A DNA stretch of 64,000 nt, from the NCBI RefSeq assembly GCF_005434945.1, contig NZ_SKCH01000001.1, positions 124,001-188,000 of the forward strand, read 5' to 3'. Positions 1 through 8,337 of this stretch are shown here, one piece after another. Below the pieces are notes generated by a model. That model ran no database searches. It was not told the origin of the DNA and saw only the letters and a list, made by a program, of their open reading frames with translations. How positions within the stretch are numbered: the stretch's first letter is position 1; the number at the start of each line of letters is the position of its first letter. The DNA is from Prescottella subtropica. GTDB taxonomy: Bacteria; Actinomycetota; Actinomycetes; Mycobacteriales; Mycobacteriaceae. The position numbers and the translations under genes are program-made.

Positions 1-39
1 CGTTTGCCATGGTTGCTCCTGCTCGTGATCCGGTGCGGC

Positions 40-915
40 TCAGACGAGTCCGCTCATCTCGTGGACGAGTTCGTCGACGGTCCAGCGGGCGCCCTTGTCG
101 ATGGTCTTGCCGTACTGCCAGCCGAGGAACTGGCGGATCTCGCCGCCCTTGGCGTAGAACACCGATCCGTTGGCCGGGCACGCCTCGGTGAGCAGGTAGG
201 CGACGACCGGGGATACGTTGCCGGGGTGGTAGACGTCGAACGTGTCCGGGTCGGCCGGCTTCGCGACCATCTCCTTGATGCCGGGCACGTTCTCGGTCAT
301 CCGGGTGCGGGCGACCGGAGTGATGGCGTTGGCCCGCACCCCGTACCGGTCGAGTTCCTGCGCGAGAATGACGGTGAGCGAAGCGATTCCGGCCTTGGCG
401 GCACCGTAGTTGCTCTGCCCGACGGCACCGAGGAGCCCGGACGTGCTGGACACGTTCACGATCGACGCCTTCACCGTGTCACCTGCCTTGGAGCGGTCCC
501 GCCAGTGCGCACCGAACACCCGGCACGGGGCGAACGTGCCGCGCAGCTGTCCGGTGATGACGTCGTCCCACTCGTCCTCGCTCATGTTGACGAACATGCG
601 GTCCCGCAGGACGCCGGCGTTGTTGACGAGTCCGTCGACGCGACCGAACGTGTCGAGGGCGAGGTCCAGCAGTTCCTGGGCTCCGGCGATCGTGGTGACG
701 TCGGCGCTGCTGGCAACGGCCTGCCCTCCGGCGGCGGTGATCTCGGCGGCGACCGCGGCGGCCAGGGACGGGTCGGTGCCGGCACCGTCCGGGCCTGCAC
801 CGTTGTCGTCGACGACGACCTTCGCGCCCTCGGCGGCGGCGAGCAGCGTGTGTTCGCGTCCGATGCCGCGGCCCGCTCCGGTCACGACGATCACGCGATC
901 CTGCAACTGGTTCAT
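40..915 (-). CDS. SDR-family dehydrogenase, MFE-2 / 3-hydroxyacyl-CoA dehydrogenase type
   Basis: A 291-aa short-chain dehydrogenase, probably NAD(P)-dependent and acting on a hydroxyacyl-CoA. The Rossmann motif TGAGRGIG is at residues 12-19, followed by NNAG and the catalytic Ser and YxxxK (YGAAK). The extended loop after the first strand (VVVDDNGAG) is typical of multifunctional-enzyme-2 type hydroxyacyl-CoA dehydrogenases. The ATG at 915 is chosen because an AAGGAG box lies just upstream; the frame stays open further upstream but only over the ipdC-like gene. It is the last gene of a four-gene operon (ipdA-ipdB-ipdC-SDR), 41 nt after the previous stop. A similar SDR lies near ipdAB in the mycobacterial steroid cluster. 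The family is certain; the substrate is inferred from context. Confidence 0.88.
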   Translation of the reverse strand: MNQLQDRVIVVTGAGRGIGREHTLLAAAEGAKVVVDDNGAGPDGAGTDPSLAAAVAAEITAAGGQAVASSADVTTIAGAQELLDLALDTFGRVDGLVNNAGVLRDRMFVNMSEDEWDDVITGQLRGTFAPCRVFGAHWRDRSKAGDTVKASIVNVSSTSGLLGAVGQSNYGAAKAGIASLTVILAQELDRYGVRANAITPVARTRMTENVPGIKEMVAKPADPDTFDVYHPGNVSPVVAYLLTEACPANGSVFYAKGGEIRQFLGWQYGKTIDKGARWTVDELVHEMSGLV

Positions 916-956
916 GACTGTGTCTCCTTGCTGCCCAAAGGGGATGGTGGCGGGTA

Positions 957-2045
957 CTAGCGCGGTCCGGTCAGGCGGTTCAGGGCCGTCTCGGCCTCCG
1001 CGACGATGCGGTCGATCAGTTCGGCGCAACTGGGGACGTCGTCGATGAGGCCGACGACCTGCCCGGTGGCCATGACGCCGACGTCCGCGTTGCCGTCGAC
1101 GAGGGCGGAGCGGTACAGCATGGGGGCGTTGGCGGCCATGACCACCTGTCGCCAGCCGAGGTCGTGGCTCTTCTTCATCTCCAGGCCCTCGCGGATCATG
1201 TCCTTCCACGGGGTGCCCGAGAGGCGCTGGAACGCGACGGCGTTCCGGACCGCGCGCAGCATGCGCTGCGGTCCACGGGTGGATTCGAGCTGGTCGATGG
1301 TGCCGGCGCGCAGTACCCGCTGCGGGACGCCGTCGATCTCGAGGGTGACGACGGTGTCGTTCACCGACTTCGACAGGTACACGTCCTTGACCTGCTGCGC
1401 GACCGGGGAGTCGCTGGTGAGCATGAAGCGGGTGCCCATCGCGATGCCGTCGGCGCCGTACGCGAGCGCGGAGACCAGGCCGCGGCCGTCGAAGTAGCCG
1501 CCGGCGGCGATCACCGGGATGTCGACGGCGTCGACGACCTGCGGCAGCAGCAGGCTGGTGGGGACGGCGCCGGTGTGGCCGCCGCCCTCCCCGCCCTGCA
1601 CGACGACCGCGTCGACACCCCATTCGGCGACCTTCTCGGCGTGCCGGCGGGCCCCGATCGACGGCACCACCACCAGTCCGGCGTCCTTGAGTTTCGCGAT
1701 CAGATCCCGTTTGGGGGCCAGTGCGAACGACGCCACCTTCACCCCGGACCGGATCATCAGGTCGAGCCGCCGGTCGACGTCCTCCTGGTTGGCACGCACG
1801 TTCACCCCGAACGGGGCATCGGTGCGGTCCTTGACGTAGTCGATCGCCTGCTCGAGTTCCTCGTAGGTGAGCATGCCGCCCGCGATGATGCCGAGCCCGC
1901 CGGCCGCCGCGGTGGCGGCGGTGAGCTTCGCATCGGAGACGTAGCCCATGCCGGTCTGCACGATCGGGTAGCGCACCCCGAACAGGTCACACAGCCGGGT
2001 GTGCAGTGCCGGATGCGTCACCCGGTCGTCTGTCACGGCCGTCAT
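957..2045 (-). CDS. ipdC: nitronate monooxygenase-family flavoprotein, IpdC-like
   Basis: A 362-aa FMN TIM-barrel protein of the nitronate monooxygenase/2-nitropropane dioxygenase family. The N-terminal segment YPIVQTGMGYVSDAKL and the glycine-rich GGEGGGHTG motif mark the flavin and active-site regions. Length and position directly after ipdA and ipdB match IpdC of steroid degraders, a flavoprotein needed to open the last steroid rings. It starts at the ATG overlapping the ipdB stop by 4 nt, so translational coupling is likely. Activity on real nitronates is not implied. IpdC identity rests on gene order plus overall resemblance; a paralogue serving another cyclic substrate is equally possible. 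Confidence 0.82.
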   Translation of the reverse strand: MTAVTDDRVTHPALHTRLCDLFGVRYPIVQTGMGYVSDAKLTAATAAAGGLGIIAGGMLTYEELEQAIDYVKDRTDAPFGVNVRANQEDVDRRLDLMIRSGVKVASFALAPKRDLIAKLKDAGLVVVPSIGARRHAEKVAEWGVDAVVVQGGEGGGHTGAVPTSLLLPQVVDAVDIPVIAAGGYFDGRGLVSALAYGADGIAMGTRFMLTSDSPVAQQVKDVYLSKSVNDTVVTLEIDGVPQRVLRAGTIDQLESTRGPQRMLRAVRNAVAFQRLSGTPWKDMIREGLEMKKSHDLGWRQVVMAANAPMLYRSALVDGNADVGVMATGQVVGLIDDVPSCAELIDRIVAEAETALNRLTGPR

Positions 2046-2815
2046 CCCTGGACCTCCTTGTCCCGCAGGTTCTTCGGATCGATCACGGTGCGGATCAGTT
2101 CGAGTTCCTCGGCCGTGGGCATCCGGGTCTCCGGCACGTCGTCGGGGATCACCAACTCGAAGCCGGTGGCCGCGGCGACGTCGTCGACGGTGACACCGGG
2201 ATGTACCGACACGAGCCGGAGCCGGCCGGTGTCCGTAGTGAAGTCGAGGACCGCGAGATCGGTGACGACCGTGCGCAACTCGTGGTAGCGGGACGCCGCC
2301 GGCCCGGCCTTGCGGGCGTTGTCGGTCCCGACCCCGGACACCATGTCGACCTTCGGCACGAACACCCGCGTGCTGTGCCTGGGCACCCAGTAGCTGGTCG
2401 GATGGTAGACGGTGTTGCCGGGCGCCCCGCGGACCCCGAGCAACTGCACGGCGGGACGGGCGTGGTCGCCGATCGCGGAGATGTTGCAGTTGCCGTGCGC
2501 GTCGAGCTGCGTCGGGATCATCATGATGTGCCGCTTGCCGTTCCACACCAAGGTGAAGATCTGGTTGAACGGCAGCCATGCCTCGACGTCACCCTCGGCG
2601 GGACCACCGACCGCCCACGTGCCGCGCACCGCGGTGGCCTCCCCGTCGGAGACGACGAGATCGGGTGAGAAGGTGTGCCGGGCCAGCCGGACCCCGATCG
2701 CGGGGATCGTGCCGAACGCGCTGGCGATCACCTCACCGTTGCCGCGGTACGCCTCGGCGCACGCGACGGCGCAGACCTCGGCCCTGGTGGCATCGATGCC
2801 GACGGTGCTGGTCAT
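2042..2815 (-). CDS. ipdB: CoA-transferase family beta subunit, IpdB-like ring hydrolase subunit
   Basis: A 257-aa protein of the CoA-transferase family I beta-subunit fold. In steroid-degrading actinobacteria IpdB pairs with IpdA. That complex is not a transferase: it hydrolyses the last carbocyclic ring of a CoA thioester (COCHEA-CoA). Recognisable here are a central segment around QLDAHGNCN and a C-terminal part rich in VSVHPGV-type motifs. It overlaps ipdA by 4 nt (ATGA) and ipdC by 4 nt, consistent with a tightly coupled operon. The pairing is secure from context; the exact substrate is not visible from sequence. Confidence 0.85.
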   Translation of the reverse strand: MTSTVGIDATRAEVCAVACAEAYRGNGEVIASAFGTIPAIGVRLARHTFSPDLVVSDGEATAVRGTWAVGGPAEGDVEAWLPFNQIFTLVWNGKRHIMMIPTQLDAHGNCNISAIGDHARPAVQLLGVRGAPGNTVYHPTSYWVPRHSTRVFVPKVDMVSGVGTDNARKAGPAASRYHELRTVVTDLAVLDFTTDTGRLRLVSVHPGVTVDDVAAATGFELVIPDDVPETRMPTAEELELIRTVIDPKNLRDKEVQG

Positions 2816-3675
2816 GCCGACACCGCCTCTCGGGTGCCCTGGGTTGCCCGGCGGTAGTCGTCCTCGGTGCCGGACAGGTAGTGGGCCGCGAACTGCTTCC
2901 ACCGGTCCGGGTCCTTGGCGGCGGCGACGTAGTCGCGTTGGAACGCCTCGTCGCGGTCGTAGTCGGGGACGCACGACGTGAAGTGCGCGCCGAGCGGGGC
3001 CTCGACGACACCGCTGACCAGCAGTCGCGGGATGCGCAGCGTCGACGGGTGCGCGTTCGCAGTGAGTTCGGCGGTGGACACGATCTTCTCGCAGGAGACG
3101 TACGCGTGGTCCGCGGCGAGGCAGAACAGGTCGTCGAAGTACAGATCCGGTCCGAGATACTGGGCGTTGCCGTGCATGTCGGCCCGGTTCATGTGCACGA
3201 GGGCCGCGTCGAGGCGGATCGCCGGCATCGCGACGAGGGTCTCGTCGCCGTACGGGTCGGTGACGGTCCGCAGTCCCGGGTTGACGGTCATCACGTCCGA
3301 GCCGAGTCCCGCGCGGGTCGGCAGGTACGGCAGCCGGATCCCGGCGGCGTACAGCCCCCACTGGAACATGCCCTCGTCGTACTCCTCGACCTCGACGGCA
3401 CCGGACTGCCGGGCGGCCCGGAAGTGTGGGTCGAGGGGGATCGAGTCCAGGGACACGAATCCGAAGATCACCTTGCGGACCTTGCCGGCGGCGCACAGCA
3501 GGCCCACGTCGGGTCCGCCGTAGGACACGACCGTCAGGTCCGTCAGGTCCGAGCGCAGGATCTCCCGGACCAACGACATCGGCTTGCGTCGCGATCCCCA
3601 TCCACCGATCCCGATCGTCATCCCGGACTCGAACCGGGCGATGACGTCGGCTTCCGACATCGTCTTGTCCGACAT
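2812..3675 (-). CDS. ipdA: CoA-transferase family alpha subunit, IpdA-like ring hydrolase subunit
   Basis: A 287-aa CoA-transferase alpha-subunit-fold protein. The N-terminal GIGGWGSRRKP segment, the YGGPDVGLL segment and the acidic DEGM motif are features I recall as conserved in mycobacterial and rhodococcal IpdA. The ATG at 3675 follows a strong AGGAGG box with proper spacing; a longer open frame upstream has no such site. It is first in the operon, and the shared TetR operator (3721-3736) lies 45 nt upstream, overlapping the probable promoter. With IpdB it likely opens a cyclic acyl-CoA by retro-Claisen hydrolysis. Whether it belongs to the steroid route or a parallel pathway is unresolved. 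Confidence 0.85.
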   Translation of the reverse strand: MSDKTMSEADVIARFESGMTIGIGGWGSRRKPMSLVREILRSDLTDLTVVSYGGPDVGLLCAAGKVRKVIFGFVSLDSIPLDPHFRAARQSGAVEVEEYDEGMFQWGLYAAGIRLPYLPTRAGLGSDVMTVNPGLRTVTDPYGDETLVAMPAIRLDAALVHMNRADMHGNAQYLGPDLYFDDLFCLAADHAYVSCEKIVSTAELTANAHPSTLRIPRLLVSGVVEAPLGAHFTSCVPDYDRDEAFQRDYVAAAKDPDRWKQFAAHYLSGTEDDYRRATQGTREAVSA

Positions 3676-3720
3676 CGTGCCTCCTGTCGTTCGTCGTGGC
3701 GGGCGCTCCGCCCGTATCGC

Positions 3721-3736
3721 ATCAAACATTTGCTAC
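3721..3736. promoter_or_regulatory. TetR (KstR2-like) operator, copy 1, ipdA promoter
   Basis: The site ATCAAACATTTGCTAC is imperfectly palindromic around CAAACATTTG. It recurs nearly unchanged at 4637-4652 and 8338-8353. It sits just upstream of the ipdA start, where a repressor would block the operon promoter. The layout AnCAAAnnTTTGnT mirrors the mycobacterial KstR2 box AnCAAGnnCTTGnT with one base pair changed per half-site. Confidence 0.75.
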
Positions 3737-3750
3737 GCACCGCACGGCCG

Positions 3751-4581
3751 TCACGGCACGTGCGCGCACATCCATTTCCAGCCGCGACCGAGCGCGGATT
3801 CCGGACCCTCGTCGTCGATCGCCGGACCCAGTAGTTCCAGGTCGATCGGGCCGCGGTAGCCGGCGTCCCGCACCTCCCGGACCTCCCGGACCAGACGATC
3901 CAGCGGGATGTCGCCGTCGCCGGGCACCCAGCGGTTCGGTACCGACGTGGCCGACGTGCGGTGGTCACCGATCTGCACGACGCGGATCGCGCCGAGGTTG
4001 TCGGCGATCGTGGTCATCAGCCCGCGCTCCTGCCATGCCGAGTACAGATCGACCATGAGTCCGACGCCGAGCCGCCGGGCCAACTCCGCAGTGTCGGCGA
4101 CACTGTGCGTGAAGCTGATCGCGGACCGGATCGACATGGTGTTCTCGAGCGCGAGTCCGATCCCCCGCGCCGCCGCGTACGAGACGAGCGGCGCGAACCG
4201 GTCGGCCGCCGCGTCCGCGGCTTCCTCCCACGACAGTGCGCCCGATCCACCGGACGTGAACGTCACAGTGGGAGCGTCGATCTCGGCCGCGGCATCGATC
4301 GATCGGGTGAGCACGGACAGGGTCCGATCCCACCCGTGATCGTCGCCGTGCGCGGCGTGGCAGCCGCCCGCGACGAACACCGGGCGCAGCCCGCTCTCCC
4401 GGATCTCCGCGATCGCGTCGTCCCATCCCTGCCGCTCCATCGTGGCCGCCAGGATCCCGAAACGCGCGCACCCGATACGGGTGAGCATGTCCAGGGAGTC
4501 GGCCACCGGCCAGGACGCGGTGGCCGCGAGGCACACACTCAGGTCGGTGTCGGACGAAACATCTGTGGTCGAACTAGGCAC
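3751..4581 (-). CDS. sugar phosphate isomerase/epimerase-like TIM-barrel protein
   Basis: A 276-aa protein of the xylose-isomerase-like TIM-barrel (AP endonuclease 2) superfamily. Metal-ligand-type segments are visible: an acidic residue in ALENTMS, D in LMVDLYSAW, H in QIGDHRT and the terminal DLELLGP strand. Family members isomerise or epimerise sugars and sugar acids, or act on keto-acids. The start is a GTG at 4581 preceded by AGGAG about 5 nt upstream; the longer open frame lacks such a site. It is transcribed away from the tetR gene, and the operator at 4637-4652 lies in the shared promoter region. It is a candidate partner of the split transketolase in the same regulon. The specific reaction is unknown. 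Confidence 0.78.
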   Translation of the reverse strand: MPSSTTDVSSDTDLSVCLAATASWPVADSLDMLTRIGCARFGILAATMERQGWDDAIAEIRESGLRPVFVAGGCHAAHGDDHGWDRTLSVLTRSIDAAAEIDAPTVTFTSGGSGALSWEEAADAAADRFAPLVSYAAARGIGLALENTMSIRSAISFTHSVADTAELARRLGVGLMVDLYSAWQERGLMTTIADNLGAIRVVQIGDHRTSATSVPNRWVPGDGDIPLDRLVREVREVRDAGYRGPIDLELLGPAIDDEGPESALGRGWKWMCAHVP

Positions 4582-4636
4582 GAATTCTCCTGTCGCAGTG
4601 CAGGTGACGATCGCTCTCTCGGCTCGCCATCGCAAT

Positions 4637-4652
4637 GTAGCAAATGTTTGGT
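4637..4652. promoter_or_regulatory. TetR (KstR2-like) operator, copy 2, divergent promoter
   Basis: GTAGCAAATGTTTGGT lies between the divergent isomerase gene and the tetR gene and is the reverse complement of the sites at 3721 and 8338, with one terminal base changed (A to G). A repressor bound here could control both directions and its own synthesis. Confidence 0.75.
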
Positions 4653-4717
4653 GCGCCGTATAGGCTTCCGGTCAGACCGGCGTTTCATGCAGGTATCCAG
4701 CGACATGGAGGTAACCG

Positions 4718-5302
4718 ATGGAGTGGTCCGAACGCCACACGCTGATCCTCGAGCAGGCCGCGGCACTCTTCGCGACCAAGGGCATCGCGGGAACGAAAGT
4801 GCGGGACATCGCCGACGGCGTCGGCATCCTGTCGGGCAGTCTCTACCACTACTTTCCGTCGAAGGACGCGATGGCGGACCTGATCGTCACCGGTTACCTC
4901 GACGACCTCACCCGCGAGTACGAGAGCGTCCTCGACACCGTCGACGATCCGCGCGGACGGCTCGACGAGCTGGTCAAGGCGTCGTTCCGGGTCAGCCGGG
5001 CGCATCCGCACGCGTCGGAGATCTACCAGAACAACGGCACGTATCTGCGTACGCTGCCGTCCGCGTCGAAGATCCGTACGGCCGCCCGCACCACCAAGTC
5101 GGTGTGGACGACGGTCATCGAGAAGGGCATGGCGGACGGCGAGTTCCGGTCGGATCTGCCCGCGGATCTGCTGTACGGCCTCATCCGTGACGCCGTCTGG
5201 CTGTCGCTGCGCTGGTTCACCCCCACCCGGGACTTCGGTATCGACCAACTCGCCGAGTCGGTGGTGTCGGTGTTCCTGGACGGAGTTCGGGCACGCCCCT
5301 GA
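4718..5302 (+). CDS. TetR-family repressor, KstR2-like
   Basis: A 194-aa TetR regulator. The N-terminal helix-turn-helix spans about residues 24-50 (VRDIADGVGILSGSLYHYF), a sequence very like KstR2. The ligand domain shares with KstR2 an IYQ segment and an IRDAVWLSLRW stretch. KstR2 responds to a CoA thioester of the steroid C/D rings, so an acyl-CoA inducer is plausible. The start follows a GGAGGT box (4708-4713). It is divergent from the isomerase gene, and 15 nt separate its stop from the downstream kinase gene, which suggests one transcript. Three near-identical operators in this window make local regulon control likely. Whether it is the true KstR2 or a paralogue with a shifted operator cannot be decided here. 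Confidence 0.85.
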   Translation: MEWSERHTLILEQAAALFATKGIAGTKVRDIADGVGILSGSLYHYFPSKDAMADLIVTGYLDDLTREYESVLDTVDDPRGRLDELVKASFRVSRAHPHASEIYQNNGTYLRTLPSASKIRTAARTTKSVWTTVIEKGMADGEFRSDLPADLLYGLIRDAVWLSLRWFTPTRDFGIDQLAESVVSVFLDGVRARP

Positions 5303-5317
5303 CGAGAAAGGCATCCC

Positions 5318-6355
5318 ATGAGCAGTCTCCTCGACACCGGTATCCGCGACGATGCCGTCACCGCCTGGTTCGCGACGCACGTCGGCGGCGCCGCCGGGCC
5401 GCTACGGTTCGAGCGCATCGCCGGCGGGCGCTCCAATCTGACCTATCTGGTCACCGGCGACGACGACACCCGCTGGGTGCTGCGCCGGCCCCCGCTCGGC
5501 ATGGCACACGCGCGGGCCCACAATGTGCTCCGCGAGGCGGACGTACTCGATCGGCTGACACCGACGCGTGTTCCGGTCCCCCGGGTCATCGGAACCTGCG
5601 ACGACGACACCGTCACGGGGGCACCGTTCTTCGTGATGGAGCATCTGGACGGTGTCGTGCTGCGCGACCCCGAGACCGTGGCGGCGACGACGACCCCCGA
5701 ACAGCGTCCGGCCCTGGCCGCCGCACTGGTGACCGCCCTCACCGACCTGCACGCGGTCGACCCGCGCGAGGTTGGATGGGGCGGTCTGGCAGGCCGCGAC
5801 GACTACATCGCCCGCCAGCTGCGACGCTGGTCGACGAACTGGGCGCAGGACCGGGTCCGAGTGCTGGGTGACATCGGCCGCACCCACGACCGGCTCGCCG
5901 AACGTATCCCCCGGCAGGGCGTCGCCCGGATCGTGCACGGCGACTTCCGGCTCGACAACTGCCTGTTCACCCCCGACGCCACGATTGCCGGCGTCCTGGA
6001 CTGGGAACTCACCACGGTCGGCGATCCGCTCGCCGACCTCGGTCAACTCCTCGTCTACTGGGCACAGCCCGACGACGACGTCCGCGCCCTCGAGAACCCG
6101 CCCACCGTCGCCCCAGGCTTCCCGACACGTGACGATCTGATTGAGCAGTACATCGCTGCAACGCAACCGGATTCGGTCCCGGACATCGACTTCTACATCG
6201 CCTACAACTGGTGGAAGATCGCGTGCATCGTCGAGGGCGTCTACACCCGCACCCTGCGCGGCGCGATGGGTGAGTCCGACCGCACCCCCGAATCTTTCGG
6301 CGCCCAGGCGCAGCGACTCGCCGCGCAGGCATGGAAGTACGCGCAACGGCTGTGA
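5318..6355 (+). CDS. aminoglycoside phosphotransferase-fold kinase, ACAD10/LvaA-like
   Basis: A 345-aa APH-fold small-molecule kinase. Visible are the nucleotide-binding region (GGRSNLTYLV), the Brenner-type catalytic loop HGDFRLDN near residues 207-214, and the metal-binding Asp in LDWE about 15 residues later. This subfamily resembles the kinase part of ACAD10/11 and LvaA of the Pseudomonas levulinate pathway, which phosphorylate 4-hydroxyacyl-CoA so that the hydroxyl can be removed or moved. Aminoglycoside resistance is therefore not the likely role. It is cotranscribed with the tetR gene (15-nt gap). A 4-hydroxyacyl-CoA substrate fits the IpdAB neighbourhood but is inference. Confidence 0.8.
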   Translation: MSSLLDTGIRDDAVTAWFATHVGGAAGPLRFERIAGGRSNLTYLVTGDDDTRWVLRRPPLGMAHARAHNVLREADVLDRLTPTRVPVPRVIGTCDDDTVTGAPFFVMEHLDGVVLRDPETVAATTTPEQRPALAAALVTALTDLHAVDPREVGWGGLAGRDDYIARQLRRWSTNWAQDRVRVLGDIGRTHDRLAERIPRQGVARIVHGDFRLDNCLFTPDATIAGVLDWELTTVGDPLADLGQLLVYWAQPDDDVRALENPPTVAPGFPTRDDLIEQYIAATQPDSVPDIDFYIAYNWWKIACIVEGVYTRTLRGAMGESDRTPESFGAQAQRLAAQAWKYAQRL

Positions 6356-6420
6356 TCCATCGCGAACCCTGCCGGCCTCATACTGTCCGTATGGGGCCGG
6401 TAGGTGTTCGTGCACGGTGC

Positions 6421-7395
6421 TCAGCGCGACAGCAGATCGACCGCTTTCGCCACCACACCCTCCACGCTGATCCCGTAGTGCGCCAACAGATCCGCCGGCA
6501 CCCCGACCTCGAGATCCTCGTCGGGGAGGGCGACGGAGGCAAATTTCGCGGCGATGCCGTGACGGCCGAGGACCTCGGCCACCGCGGCCCCGAGTCCGCC
6601 GATCACACTGTGCTCCTCGACGGTGAGGACCGGGCCGGCCGTGGCGGCGGCCAGGATCGCCGTCTCGTCGAGCGGTTTGAGATAGGCGGCGTCCAGAACA
6701 CCCGCGTCGATACCGTGCTCCCACAACGCGTCCGCGGCCCCGACGGCGCACCCCACGCCCGTCCCGGTCCCGACGATCGTCAGATCCCGGCCCTCCCGGA
6801 CGCGAGAGAACCGTCCCCGCTCGAGGGCGGGCGGGGACGCGTACACCGGGGCGGTGGCCTCGCTGACGCGCAGCAGCACCGGCCCCGGCTCGTCGTGGCT
6901 CCGCTCGAGCAGCGCGACCGTCGCGGCGTTGTCGGCGGGGGTCATCACCGTCAGATTCGTGATCACCCGCGCGATCGCCAGATCCTCGACGGCGTGATGG
7001 CTCGCCCCGAAGTACCCCATCGCCAGCCCGGACAGTCGGGTCACCAGGGTCACGGGCAGCATCGTCGACGCCAGATCGGTGCGAATCTGCTCCGCGCACT
7101 TGATCATTCCGAACGGGGCGAACGCGAGAACGTACGGCCGGAACCCGGAGGCCGCCATCCCTGCGGCCACCGAGATCGTGTTGTTCTCGGCGATTCCCAT
7201 CTCGAAGTACCGCTGTGGATGACGGTCCCGCAGTTCGGTCAGCGCCGAACCGAGATCCGCGGACAGAACGACGACGTCCGGGTGCCGGTCAGCGAGGTCC
7301 GCCAGCGCCTTCCCCAGCAGATTGAGCGACGACGCCTGCCCCTCGTCGGAGAACACGTCCTCCATGGCAGCCGAACGGTCGACGGTGGTGCTCAT
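6421..7395 (-). CDS. transketolase-like, C-terminal (pyrimidine-binding) subunit
   Basis: A 324-aa protein matching the pyrimidine-binding and C-terminal domains of transketolase/DXS-type enzymes. The activating glutamate lies in MGIAENN, and the C-terminal domain follows from about residue 195. It corresponds to the second half of a normal transketolase and must pair with the product of the upstream gene to bind thiamine diphosphate. The start overlaps the preceding stop (ATGA), implying coupled translation and equimolar subunits. Split transketolases are usually pathway-specific rather than the housekeeping pentose-phosphate enzyme. The two-carbon donor and acceptor are unknown. Confidence 0.88.
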   Translation of the reverse strand: MSTTVDRSAAMEDVFSDEGQASSLNLLGKALADLADRHPDVVVLSADLGSALTELRDRHPQRYFEMGIAENNTISVAAGMAASGFRPYVLAFAPFGMIKCAEQIRTDLASTMLPVTLVTRLSGLAMGYFGASHHAVEDLAIARVITNLTVMTPADNAATVALLERSHDEPGPVLLRVSEATAPVYASPPALERGRFSRVREGRDLTIVGTGTGVGCAVGAADALWEHGIDAGVLDAAYLKPLDETAILAAATAGPVLTVEEHSVIGGLGAAVAEVLGRHGIAAKFASVALPDEDLEVGVPADLLAHYGISVEGVVAKAVDLLSR

Positions 7396-8285
7396 GCGGT
7401 GGCCTCCTGCAGGCGGGCGGTGATCTCGGCGACGGCGGCGGCCCGCTGGTCGGGCGTCAGGCACCCCACGTGCCAGGCCCGCGGCGCCGCCTCCATGAGG
7501 GAGACACCCTTGCCCTTGACGGTGCGGGCGATGATGCAGACGGGGCGATCCGACTCCGGTGCGGGCAAACCGTCGAACGTGTCGACAATCGCCGCGACGT
7601 CGTGGCCGTCGATCTCGATCGTGTGCCAGCCGAACGCCTCGAAGCGCGTGGTGAGCGGTTCGACCCCCATCAGCTCCGACGTCGGCCCGCTGCCGATGTA
7701 GCCGTTGGCGTCGATGATCGCCACGAGGCTGCCCACCCGGTAGTGCGATGCTGCCATCGCCGCCTCCCACACCTGCCCCTCGTGGAGTTCGCCGTCGCCG
7801 GTGAGGACGAACGTGCGGTGGTCGGAGCCGCGCAACCGGCCCGCCAACGCCATGCCGAGGCCGACGGACAGGTTGTGCCCCAACGATCCCGAGCTGAAGT
7901 CGACCCCGGGAGCCTTGCGCATGTCCGGATGGTCGCCGAGCCGGCTGCCGAGGTAGCCGAAGCGGTCGAGTTCGGCGCGAGGGAAGTAGCCGAGATCGGC
8001 CAGGATCGGCCACAGCCCGACTGCGGCATGCCCCTTGCCGAGCAGGAACCGGTCCCGCTCCGCCCAGTCCGGCCGCGCCGGATCGATCCGCAACGCCCGG
8101 TAGTAGAGGACCGCGAGCAACTCCGCACATGAGAATGTGCTCGAGTAGTGCCCCAGTCCTGCCTTGTCGATCATCTCGATCACCTCGAGGCGCAACCGGT
8201 CGGCGCGCACCTGCAGTTCCGCGGTCGACGCCGGTCTGTCGCGTTCGAGCCGCACCTCCTGCGGCCGGGAATCCACGGTCGACAT
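7392..8285 (-). CDS. transketolase-like, N-terminal (ThDP-binding) subunit
   Basis: A 297-aa protein covering only the diphosphate-binding domain of transketolase. The ThDP motif starts at GDGELHEGQVWEA and ends at IIDANG; substrate-loop histidines appear in GKGHAA and SLGHNLSVGLG. Together with the downstream gene it would form one alpha2beta2 enzyme. It is first in a two-gene operon whose promoter region holds the third copy of the KstR2-like operator (8338-8353), tying it to the ipdAB-like operon 5 kb away. The MFS exporter gene is divergent. The enzyme family is certain; the role is not. Confidence 0.88.
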   Translation of the reverse strand: MSTVDSRPQEVRLERDRPASTAELQVRADRLRLEVIEMIDKAGLGHYSSTFSCAELLAVLYYRALRIDPARPDWAERDRFLLGKGHAAVGLWPILADLGYFPRAELDRFGYLGSRLGDHPDMRKAPGVDFSSGSLGHNLSVGLGMALAGRLRGSDHRTFVLTGDGELHEGQVWEAAMAASHYRVGSLVAIIDANGYIGSGPTSELMGVEPLTTRFEAFGWHTIEIDGHDVAAIVDTFDGLPAPESDRPVCIIARTVKGKGVSLMEAAPRAWHVGCLTPDQRAAAVAEITARLQEATA

Positions 8286-8337
8286 CCGTCCAGTCCTTCC
8301 CTCGATCTGTGCAACTCGGCGTCAGAGTACTCCAAGA

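Noticed and set aside
4-960. Long open frame on the plus strand opposite the SDR gene
   Set aside because: It is an antisense shadow: Gly/Arg/Val-rich with no domain, whereas the minus strand has a full SDR with a good ribosome-binding site.
5318-6355. Aminoglycoside resistance gene
   Set aside because: The APH fold alone suggests it, but overall layout and context match acyl-CoA-pathway kinases.
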